Shown here piece after piece: positions 1 through 4,905 of a stretch of 7,973 nucleotides of DNA. Source of the stretch: Alphaproteobacteria bacterium (GTDB taxonomy: Bacteria; Pseudomonadota; Alphaproteobacteria; Sphingomonadales; Sphingomonadaceae); contig JAHJWA010000346.1 in assembly GCA_018828205.1 (NCBI GenBank), positions 1-7,973 of the forward strand, read 5' to 3'. Below the pieces are notes generated by a model, which saw only the letters and a program-made list of their open reading frames with translations, was not told the DNA's origin and did not search any database. Positions within the stretch are counted from its first letter, which is position 1. Each line of letters begins with the position of its first letter. The position numbers and the translations under genes are program-made.

Positions 1-323
1 ACCACCATCGAGACCGCCGGCGCGCGCGCCATGATCTCGTCGCCCTCGGCCTGCGCCACGCAGCCCGCGACCGCGATCAGCGGCGTCTTGCCCGCTTGCA
101 CCCCCGCCTTCACCAGCCGACCGATGTCGGAATAGACCTTCTCGGCGGCGCGCTCGCGGATGTGGCAGGTGTTGAGCACCACCAGATCCGCCTCCTCGCC
201 TTCGGGCGCGGGCGTGATGCCGCGCTCGCCGAGCAGCTCGGCCATGCGCTCGCCGTCATAGACGTTCATCTGGCAGCCGAAGCTCTTGACCCTGTAGGTC
301 TTGGGGGCGGTGGTGGGTTTCAT
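1..323 (-). CDS. miaB: MiaB, tRNA methylthiotransferase (N-terminal part)
   Basis: The gene starts with ATG at 323 and runs off the left edge, leaving about 107 residues. The product is the radical-SAM enzyme that adds the 2-methylthio group to N6-isopentenyladenosine at position 37 of tRNAs reading U-starting codons, in the cytoplasm. The visible part is the UPF0004 domain. It carries the three cysteines that in this family bind the second [4Fe-4S] cluster: C17 in SFGCQMN, C53 in NTCHIRE and C88 in AGCVAQ. The SFGCQMNVYD opening favours MiaB over its relatives RimO and MtaB. The radical-SAM CxxxCxxC motif and TRAM domain lie outside the window. An AAGG lies 11 bases upstream of the ATG, a loose ribosome-binding site. 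The gene is co-directional with the cyclophilin gene but separated from it by 121 bp, so co-transcription is possible but unproven. Confidence 0.93.
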   Translation of the reverse strand, partial: MKPTTAPKTYRVKSFGCQMNVYDGERMAELLGERGITPAPEGEEADLVVLNTCHIRERAAEKVYSDIGRLVKAGVQAGKTPLIAVAGCVAQAEGDEIMARAPAVSMV

Positions 324-333
324 GAAGGGCCGC

Positions 334-362
334 GCCTTAGGGGAAAGGGGCCGGGGATTCAA
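334..362 (-). promoter_or_regulatory. Possible miaB promoter
   Basis: On the minus strand TTGAAT (362-357) is followed, after a 17-base spacer, by TAAGGC (339-334), 10 bases before the miaB ATG. The -35 matches the housekeeping consensus at 4 of 6 positions and the -10 only weakly. The same AAGG could instead serve as the ribosome-binding site. Transcription would begin only a few bases before the start codon. This is a guess from spacing and base composition. Confidence 0.3.
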
Positions 363-409
363 TGGCACGCGATGGCGCGCAGGAGCCCGAAGGCCCGTCT
401 TGCGGTGGT

Positions 410-437
410 GGAGGCCCCCGCATTGGCGGAGGCCTCC
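410..437 (-). terminator. Strong hairpin after the cyclophilin gene, possible terminator
   Basis: Positions 410-421 and 426-437 form a 12-bp stem with a single mismatch that becomes a G-U wobble on the minus-strand RNA, closed by a 4-base CAAT loop. It begins 8 bases after the TGA of the cyclophilin gene, where a terminator is expected. No T-run follows on the minus strand, so it is not a canonical intrinsic terminator. It could stall polymerase, protect the 3' end or work with Rho. A weaker 5-bp stem with a UUCG loop follows at 383-396. Confidence 0.4.
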
Positions 438-444
438 AGACCGA

Positions 445-909
445 TCAGCTCACCACGGCGGTGACGATCTTGCCCGGCTCGCGCGGCGGCTCGCCCTTGG
501 GGAGCGCGTCGACGTGGTCCATGCCGCTCTCGACCTGGCCCCAGACGGTGTATTGCCCGTCGAGGAAATGCGCGTCGTCGAGGCAGATGAAGAACTGGCT
601 GTTGGCGCTGTCGGGCACCTGGGTGCGCGCCATCGAGCAGGTGCCGCGGGTGTGCGGCTCGGAATTGAACTCGGCCTTGAGATCGGGCTTGTCGCTGCCG
701 CTCATCCCGGTGCCGGTGGGGTCGCCGCCCTGCGCCATGAAGCCGGGGATGACGCGGTGGAACACCACGCCATCGTAGAAACCTTCCTTCGCCAGTTCGG
801 TGATCCGCTCGACATGGCCGGGGGCCAGATCGGGGCGCAGCTTGATGACGACATCGCCGCCCTTTCCGTCGCCGCAATCGAGGGTGAGGGTGAGCTTTTC
901 GTCGGCCAT
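445..909 (-). CDS. Cyclophilin-type peptidyl-prolyl cis-trans isomerase
   Basis: This 154-residue single-domain cyclophilin catalyses cis-trans isomerisation of X-Pro bonds in proteins. There is no signal peptide, so it should be the cytoplasmic form (PpiB type). The central signature spans residues 50-64 (FHRVIPGFMAQGGDP) and supplies the catalytic positions equivalent to human CypA R55, F60, M61 and Q63, here R52, F57, M58 and Q60. A second conserved block follows at residues 104-126, with F115 where CypA has W121; bacterial cyclophilins often have Phe there, which usually lowers cyclosporin binding. Length is normal for the family. The ATG at 909 is well supported by a CAGGAG ribosome-binding site 8 bases upstream and a promoter at 937-964. 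It is divergent from mgtE, and its stop is followed by a strong hairpin. Confidence 0.95.
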   Translation of the reverse strand: MADEKLTLTLDCGDGKGGDVVIKLRPDLAPGHVERITELAKEGFYDGVVFHRVIPGFMAQGGDPTGTGMSGSDKPDLKAEFNSEPHTRGTCSMARTQVPDSANSQFFICLDDAHFLDGQYTVWGQVESGMDHVDALPKGEPPREPGKIVTAVVS

Positions 910-917
910 GATATCGT

Positions 918-923
918 CTCCTG
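918..923 (-). promoter_or_regulatory. Ribosome-binding site of the cyclophilin gene
   Basis: The minus strand reads CAGGAG, 8 bases before the ATG at 909. It fixes that start and contrasts with mgtE across the same intergenic region, which has no such site. Confidence 0.8.
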
Positions 924-936
924 AAGTTGCGGCGCC

Positions 937-964
937 GCTATAGGCGATGCGCGCGCAATGTCAC
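937..964 (-). promoter_or_regulatory. Promoter of the cyclophilin gene
   Basis: On the minus strand GTGACA (964-959, 5 of 6 matches to TTGACA) is followed by a 16-base spacer and TATAGC (942-937, 4 of 6 matches to TATAAT). Transcription would start near 930, giving a leader of about 20 bases that just contains the CAGGAG site. The -10 box plus downstream GGCGCC is almost identical to the box in front of mgtE in the opposite orientation, which supports both. Confidence 0.6.
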
Positions 965-999
965 CACCCTCACCCGCATTGGGCCTCGCCTTTGCCAGC

Positions 1000-1027
1000 T
1001 TGCTTTTGGTGCCTCCTCGCCTAGAGC
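1000..1027 (+). promoter_or_regulatory. Probable mgtE promoter, leaderless type
   Basis: TTGCTT (1000-1005), a 16-base spacer and TAGAGC (1022-1027) precede the mgtE ATG by 6 bases. The -10 region, CCTAGAGCGGCGCC (1020-1033), differs at one base from the inverted copy that is the cyclophilin -10 region. With normal -10 to start-site spacing the mRNA would begin at or next to the ATG. The -35 match is weak. No magnesium-sensing leader (M-box) can fit in the 124 bp between the two genes. Confidence 0.45.
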
Positions 1028-1033
1028 GGCGCC

Positions 1034-2530
1034 ATGGCCAAACGCGAGCGCCCCGAGGACGAAGCGATGCTGGGCGAGCGCCGGCAGACTTCTGCGCGTC
1101 CGGAGGACCGCCATCAGGTCCGGGTCGATTCCCAAAGCGCGGAAGGTCGCCCCGACGACCGTATCGACGACGAGCGGATGGACGAGGAGAACATCCTCAA
1201 GCCCGAATACGTCCGCAGCGTCCATGATGCGCTCGAGATCGGCGACGACGCGCTGGTCTACGAGCTGGTCGAACCGCTCCACCCCGCCGACATCGCCGAT
1301 CTGCTCGAACTGCTCGAGCGCGACGAGCGCCACCAGCTGGCCGCCGCCATCACCGATCTGATGACCAGCGAGGTTGTCGCCGAGCTCAACGATTTCGTCC
1401 GCGACGACATGATGGAAGCGCTGCCCGCCGCCAGGGTCGCGCTGATCGCCGAACAGCTCGACACCGACGATGCGGTTCAGCTGATCGAGGATCTCGACGA
1501 GGACAACCAGCAGGCGATCCTTGCCGAGCTCGACGCCGAGGATCGCCACGCGATCGAGAGCGCGCTGGCCTATCCCGAGGAAACCGCCGGCCGGCTGATG
1601 AGCCGCGATTTCGTCGCCGTGCCCGAGCATCTCACGGTCGGCGATCTGATCGATTTCCTGCGCGAGGACCGCGCGCTCCCCAATGATTTCCTCGAGATCT
1701 TCGTGGTCGACGAGAAGCATCATCCGGTCGGCACCTGCCAGCTGTCGTGGATCCTGCGCACCCCGCGCACCGTCCCGCTGACCGATGTGATGAAGCGCGA
1801 CCAGACGCTGATCCCGGCCACGCTCGACCAGGAAGAGGTCGGCAACATGTTCCAGAAATACGCGCTGATCAGCGCCGCGGTGGTCGACGCGAGCGGGCGG
1901 CTGGTCGGGCAGATGACGGTCGACGACGTGGTCCACATCATCGCCGAGGAAGCCGGCGAGGACGCGCTGCTGATGAGCGGCGCGGGCGAAGGCGACATCA
2001 ACGAACCGATCCGCGACGCCTATTTCAGCCGGGTGCGCTGGCTGGTCGCCAATCTGGGCACCGCGCTGATCGCCAGCCTGATCATCGCCGCTTTCGGCGC
2101 GGCGATCGAGCAGCTGGTCGCACTGGCGGTGCTCATGCCGATCGTCGCCAGCATCGGCGGCAATGCCGGCACTCAGACGATGGCGGTGACCGTCCGCGCC
2201 ATCGCGATGAACCAGCTCACCCGCTCCAACACCCGGCGCATGCTGCTGCGCGAATTGCGCGTCGCGACGCTCAATGGCGCGACCATCGCGCTGCTGATCG
2301 GACTCGCGACCAGCGCGATCTTCACCCCCATGCTCGGGCTGGTGATCGCCGCGGCAATGGTGATCAACGTCATCATCGCCGGGCTTGCCGGCGTGCTGGT
2401 GCCGGTGATCTTCGACCGGCTCGACACCGATCCGGCGGTCGCCTCGAGCGTCTTCGTGACGATGATCACCGATTCGATGGGGTTCTTCGCCTTCCTCGGG
2501 CTGGCGGTCGTGAGCGGGGTCGTGGGGTAA
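1034..2530 (+). CDS. mgtE: MgtE family magnesium transporter
   Basis: This 498-residue inner-membrane Mg2+ channel/transporter has the standard domain order. A charged, probably disordered N-tail (1-55) precedes the cytosolic MgtE_N superhelical domain (about 75-180), which ends in YPEETAGRLMS (180-190). A CBS pair follows (about 187-310), then the membrane domain (about 335-498) with roughly five helices. The family motif MPIVASIGGNAGTQT lies at 368-382, and the last pore helices hold DPAVASSVF (466-474) and TDSMG (479-483). D480 is the likely counterpart of the pore aspartate that binds Mg2+ in Thermus MgtE. In known homologues the N and CBS domains bind Mg2+ and close the pore when internal Mg2+ is high. 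The 1034 ATG has no ribosome-binding site; an internal ATG at 1178 (M49) would remove most of the disordered tail and cannot be excluded. The next gene begins 67 bp downstream. Confidence 0.95.
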   Translation: MAKRERPEDEAMLGERRQTSARPEDRHQVRVDSQSAEGRPDDRIDDERMDEENILKPEYVRSVHDALEIGDDALVYELVEPLHPADIADLLELLERDERHQLAAAITDLMTSEVVAELNDFVRDDMMEALPAARVALIAEQLDTDDAVQLIEDLDEDNQQAILAELDAEDRHAIESALAYPEETAGRLMSRDFVAVPEHLTVGDLIDFLREDRALPNDFLEIFVVDEKHHPVGTCQLSWILRTPRTVPLTDVMKRDQTLIPATLDQEEVGNMFQKYALISAAVVDASGRLVGQMTVDDVVHIIAEEAGEDALLMSGAGEGDINEPIRDAYFSRVRWLVANLGTALIASLIIAAFGAAIEQLVALAVLMPIVASIGGNAGTQTMAVTVRAIAMNQLTRSNTRRMLLRELRVATLNGATIALLIGLATSAIFTPMLGLVIAAAMVINVIIAGLAGVLVPVIFDRLDTDPAVASSVFVTMITDSMGFFAFLGLAVVSGVVG

Positions 2531-2563
2531 GCCCGATCCTCCCCATGTGCGGAGTACCGCCGG

Positions 2564-2591
2564 TTGAGCTTTGGGACAGGGAGCCCATATT
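2564..2591 (+). promoter_or_regulatory. Possible promoter of the DUF1489 gene, leaderless type
   Basis: TTGAGC (2564-2569, 4 of 6 consensus matches), a 16-base spacer and CATATT (2586-2591, 4 of 6) sit so that the -10 ends 6 bases before the ATG at 2598. The short AT-rich patch is conspicuous in this GC-rich sequence. No ribosome-binding site lies at normal distance; the nearest purine run, GGGAG, ends well over 10 bases upstream. Read-through from mgtE is also possible. Confidence 0.4.
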
Positions 2592-2597
2592 TCCGTA

Positions 2598-2987
2598 ATG
2601 CCGCTTCACCTGACCAAGATCGCCTTCGGCGCGAAATCCTATGCCGGGATCGAAAGCTGGTATGCCAACCGTCCGCGGGTGAGCGTCAACACGCGCTATC
2701 GACCGACCCGGTGGGAGGAATGCATCGGCGGCTCGCTGTTCTGGATCCACGAGCACAATCTGGTCGCGCGCAGCCCGATCACCGGCTTCACCGAGCAGGA
2801 CAACGGCCGCTGGTTCATCGATCTCGAACCCAGGCTCATCCCGGTGCTGCCCAAGCCCAAGCGCGCGCATCAGGGCTGGCGCTATCTCAAGGGCGACCCG
2901 CCGCGCGATCTGGAGGATGGCGAGGATATCGGCGACGTGATGCCCGGCAAGCTCGCGGGCCGGCTGCAGAAGCTCGGGCTGATCTGA
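2598..2987 (+). CDS. DUF1489 family protein of unknown function
   Basis: This 129-residue soluble protein opens with MPLHLTKIAFG, the usual N-terminus of DUF1489 proteins, a family common in Alphaproteobacteria with no established function that I know of. Visible traits are a tryptophan- and arginine-rich middle (TRWEECIGGSLFWIHEHNLV, residues 37-56), a RWFIDLEPRLIPVLPKPKRAH stretch (71-91) that reads as a beta strand followed by a basic loop, GWRYLKG (93-99), and an acidic linker before the C-terminal helix ending in LQKLGLI. It has one cysteine (C42), no signal peptide and no membrane segment. The family start at 2598 is preferred over a TTG at 2571, which would add nine residues unlike the family. 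It lies 67 bp after mgtE in the same direction, possibly in the same transcript, with a candidate promoter of its own. Confidence 0.85.
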   Translation: MPLHLTKIAFGAKSYAGIESWYANRPRVSVNTRYRPTRWEECIGGSLFWIHEHNLVARSPITGFTEQDNGRWFIDLEPRLIPVLPKPKRAHQGWRYLKGDPPRDLEDGEDIGDVMPGKLAGRLQKLGLI

Positions 2988-2992
2988 GGAGC

Positions 2993-3018
2993 GGAACATC
3001 GACGGGCGCGCATGCGTT
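2993..3018 (+). promoter_or_regulatory. EcfG (general stress response) type promoter
   Basis: GGAAC at 2993-2997 and CGTT at 3015-3018 are separated by exactly 17 bases. This is the promoter pattern known for the alphaproteobacterial general stress sigma factor EcfG (SigT in Caulobacter): GGAAC, 16-17 bases, CGTT. A start about 7 bases further on gives a leader of roughly 15 bases, containing the AAAGGAG ribosome-binding site of the 82-residue gene. The other GGAAC copies I checked in the window lack a correctly spaced CGTT. Confidence 0.7.
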
Positions 3019-3025
3019 GATCGGG

Positions 3026-3032
3026 AAAGGAG
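3026..3032 (+). promoter_or_regulatory. Ribosome-binding site of the 82-residue gene
   Basis: AAAGGAG lies 7 bases before the ATG at 3040, the strongest ribosome-binding site on the plus strand here. It shows that this short, low-complexity reading frame is a real gene. Confidence 0.8.
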
Positions 3033-3039
3033 ACTTTCT

Positions 3040-3288
3040 ATGCCCGAACGCCAGTCCATGCACCCCGACAACGAGCTCATCGACGAACTGACCGGAGAAC
3101 CGACGCCCTCGCAGCAGAGCAGCGCGGGCGGCAACGTCAACCGCGCGGTCGGCAAACGCGGCGAACTCAACCGCGCGACCGATCCGGCCAATCGCGAGCC
3201 CGAGATCGGTTCCGACAATCCCGCCGAAGACGCCAAGAAGGGCCCCAAGACCCGCGCGGCGATCCAGCAAAGCCGCAACGACAGCTGA
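3040..3288 (+). CDS. Small hydrophilic, probably disordered protein, putative stress-response gene
   Basis: I do not recognise a named family for this 82-residue protein. It contains no Cys, Trp, Phe or Tyr and very few large hydrophobic residues after residue 20. It is rich in N, Q, S, P, E, D, R and K (14 acidic and 11 basic residues), and NRA occurs twice (34-36 and 44-46). There is no signal peptide or membrane segment. Such a composition predicts an intrinsically disordered cytosolic protein; a slightly hydrophobic NELIDELTG (11-19) could form a short helix. An EcfG-type promoter, a strong ribosome-binding site and a terminator surround it closely, making a self-contained single-gene unit. 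Small hydrophilic proteins of unknown function are frequent in EcfG regulons, so induction by stress is the best guess. Its molecular role cannot be read from the sequence. Confidence 0.8.
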   Translation: MPERQSMHPDNELIDELTGEPTPSQQSSAGGNVNRAVGKRGELNRATDPANREPEIGSDNPAEDAKKGPKTRAAIQQSRNDS

Positions 3289-3307
3289 CCCTCGCAAACC
3301 GAGACAA

Positions 3308-3340
3308 CGAACGCCGTCCCTCGGGGCGGCGTTTGCTTTT
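3308..3340 (+). terminator. Rho-independent terminator
   Basis: Arms 3310-3319 and 3324-3333 form a 10-bp stem (AACGCCGTCC with GGGCGGCGTT, one G-U wobble) and a 4-base CTCG loop, followed by TGCTTTT. It lies 22 bases after the stop of the 82-residue gene and ends that transcript. The minus strand also folds but has no good T-run, so it may stop the opposing FrnE-like transcript only weakly. Confidence 0.85.
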
Positions 3341-3358
3341 GGGAGGGGGCGCGAGCCG

Positions 3359-4051
3359 CTATTCGGCAGCGTCGGCCGTCTTCTCCACCACCCGTCGCAG
3401 CATGTCGACATAGGCCTCGGGCGGTTGTGCGCCCGGGATCAGGAACTTGTCCGCCAACACCATCGCCGGAACGCCGGAGATGTTGAGATCCCAGGCGGCG
3501 CGCTCCTCGGCGCGGGTCTTGTGCGCGATGTCCTCGCTGGCGAGCGCGGCCAGCGCCTCGGCGCGGTCGAAGCCGGTCTCCTCGGCGATATCGAGCAGCA
3601 CCTCGCTCTCGCCGATCGGGCGGCGCCGGTTGAAATGCGCCTCGAACAGCGCGAGCTTGAGCGCGGTCTGACGCTCGTAGCCATGCGTCTCCCCCGCCCA
3701 GGTGAGCAGCTTATGCGCTTCGAACGTGTTCCACATCATCGCGGGGGGTGCGGGTTCCTCGCCCTCGTAATCGAGCGAGACGCCTGCGCTCTGTGCCGCG
3801 CTGCGCATCTGTCCCTGCACGTCCTTCGACTGCTCGAGCGTGCGGCCGTATTTGCGCGCGATATGCGCGGTGCGTTCCTCGCCCTCGGGCGCCATGTCGG
3901 GGTTGAGCTCGAAGGCGTGCCAGCGCAGCTCCGCCTCGATCTCGCCTTCGAGCCGGTCGAGCGCCTGGCGCAGATTGCCCCAGCCGACCAGGCACCAGGG
4001 GCACATGACATCGGACCAGATATCGATGGTCAATTTGCGGGCTTGGGTCAT
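3359..4051 (-). CDS. DsbA-family thiol oxidoreductase, FrnE-like
   Basis: This 230-residue protein has the thioredoxin-like DSBA fold. The redox motif CPWC lies at residues 17-20, directly after the first beta strand (LTIDIWSD). A helical insertion covers about residues 55-185, with NTFEAHKL (108-115) as in FrnE proteins, and the cis-proline loop is ISGVPAMVL (191-199, P195). PGAQP (206-210) is also typical of the group. There is no signal peptide, so unlike true DsbA it should act in the cytoplasm; FrnE of Deinococcus is linked to oxidative stress tolerance, but the substrate here is unknown. The ATG at 4051 overlaps the TGA of nudC by 4 bases (ATGA), and a GGAG 6 bases upstream lies inside the last nudC codons, so translation is probably coupled. 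A longer in-frame reading to 4159 is just the overlap with nudC. Confidence 0.92.
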   Translation of the reverse strand: MTQARKLTIDIWSDVMCPWCLVGWGNLRQALDRLEGEIEAELRWHAFELNPDMAPEGEERTAHIARKYGRTLEQSKDVQGQMRSAAQSAGVSLDYEGEEPAPPAMMWNTFEAHKLLTWAGETHGYERQTALKLALFEAHFNRRRPIGESEVLLDIAEETGFDRAEALAALASEDIAHKTRAEERAAWDLNISGVPAMVLADKFLIPGAQPPEAYVDMLRRVVEKTADAAE

Positions 4052-4905
4052 CGGTCTCTCCACCAGGTCAGCAGGTGATGCGCGATCGCCTGCGCGGGGG
4101 GCGCGGCAAAGGGGCCGTCGCCGGCGAGCGAGGCAGCGACCTCCTCGCGCCTGAACCAACGGATCTCCGCCAGTTCGGTTTCGTCCACCGTCAGCGCATC
4201 GTCGTCGGCATAGGCATGACAGCCGATCATCAATTGCGAGGGGAACGGCCAGGGTTGGCTGGCGATATAGCTGACGTCGCGCACCTTGACGCCGCTTTCC
4301 TCGAAGACCTCACGCGCGACGCCTTCCTCGATGCTCTCGCCCGGTTCGACGAAGCCCGCCAGCGCCGAGAAGCGCCCTTCGGGCCAGCCCTTGCCGCGAC
4401 CCAGCATCAGCCTGCCGTCGTATTCGACCAGCATGATCGCAACCGGATCCGTGCGCGGGAAGTGGCTGGCGCCGCATTGGCTGCAATCGCGCTGCCAGCC
4501 GCCCTTGGCGATCGTCGTTGTGCCGCCGCACTGCGCGCAGAAACGGTGCCGCGCGTGCCAGTCGACGATGCTGCGCGCGCCGCCATAGATCGCCAGATCG
4601 TCGGGGGTGAGGCTGGCCATCGCCTGCCACAGCGCCGGATTGGCCATCCGCGGCGCGGCGTCGCCAGCCGGGGGAACGCAGGCGAAGCATGGCTTGCCTG
4701 CGTCCAGCCCCAGAAACACCAGCTCGGCTTCCTCGGGGGCATCGGCCAGCGTGCCCCAGGCGAGCCCGCCGGTCTCGTCCATTCCGGGCATCAGACCGTC
4801 GAGCGCGAGCAGCCGCGCGCGCCAGTTCATATAGCTCGCGATCCGCTCGGGATCGGCGCGGTCGTCGTCCGCGCGGTCGAGCCGCGAGCCGGTGAATGCC
4901 AGCAT
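4048..4905 (-). CDS. nudC: NAD+ diphosphatase (NudC-type Nudix hydrolase)
   Basis: This 285-residue protein hydrolyses NAD(H) to NMN(H) and AMP; E. coli NudC also removes NAD caps from RNA. A divergent N-terminal domain (1-110) is followed by a zinc ribbon with C123, C126, C141 and C144. The Nudix domain (about 152-260) contains a complete Nudix box from G184 to V206 (E190, R198, E199, E202, E203, G205), with the metal-binding glutamates present. SQPWPFPS (216-223) is the specificity motif separating NADH pyrophosphatases from other Nudix enzymes. The start is the ATG at 4905. Its A is the last base of the upstream hydrolase TGA (TGATG), with AGGG 6 bases before it. It is the middle gene of a three-gene overlapped cassette. 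The reading frame stays open upstream to about 5520, but that is antisense-frame overlap with the hydrolase. Confidence 0.95.
   Translation of the reverse strand: MLAFTGSRLDRADDDRADPERIASYMNWRARLLALDGLMPGMDETGGLAWGTLADAPEEAELVFLGLDAGKPCFACVPPAGDAAPRMANPALWQAMASLTPDDLAIYGGARSIVDWHARHRFCAQCGGTTTIAKGGWQRDCSQCGASHFPRTDPVAIMLVEYDGRLMLGRGKGWPEGRFSALAGFVEPGESIEEGVAREVFEESGVKVRDVSYIASQPWPFPSQLMIGCHAYADDDALTVDETELAEIRWFRREEVAASLAGDGPFAAPPAQAIAHHLLTWWRDR

Noticed and set aside
301..924. Open frame of 207 codons on the plus strand
   Set aside because: It is antisense to the cyclophilin gene and miaB start, with no ribosome-binding site and shadow-like composition.
910..1033. Magnesium riboswitch (M-box) or other leader control before mgtE
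   Set aside because: Only 124 bp separate the genes and the likely mgtE start site is at the ATG, so there is no leader RNA to fold.
938..1936. Open frame of 332 codons on the minus strand
   Set aside because: It lies antisense to mgtE, whose domains and motifs are unambiguous; the antisense protein is a D/H/R-rich shadow.
2571..2597. Upstream TTG start for the DUF1489 protein
   Set aside because: It would add nine residues before the family-typical MPLHLTK opening, and no ribosome-binding site supports it.
4673..4677. Other GGAAC copies (for example 759, 3469, 4673, 5395, 5523, 6115) as EcfG promoters
   Set aside because: None is followed by CGTT at 16-17 bases, and all are inside coding sequence.
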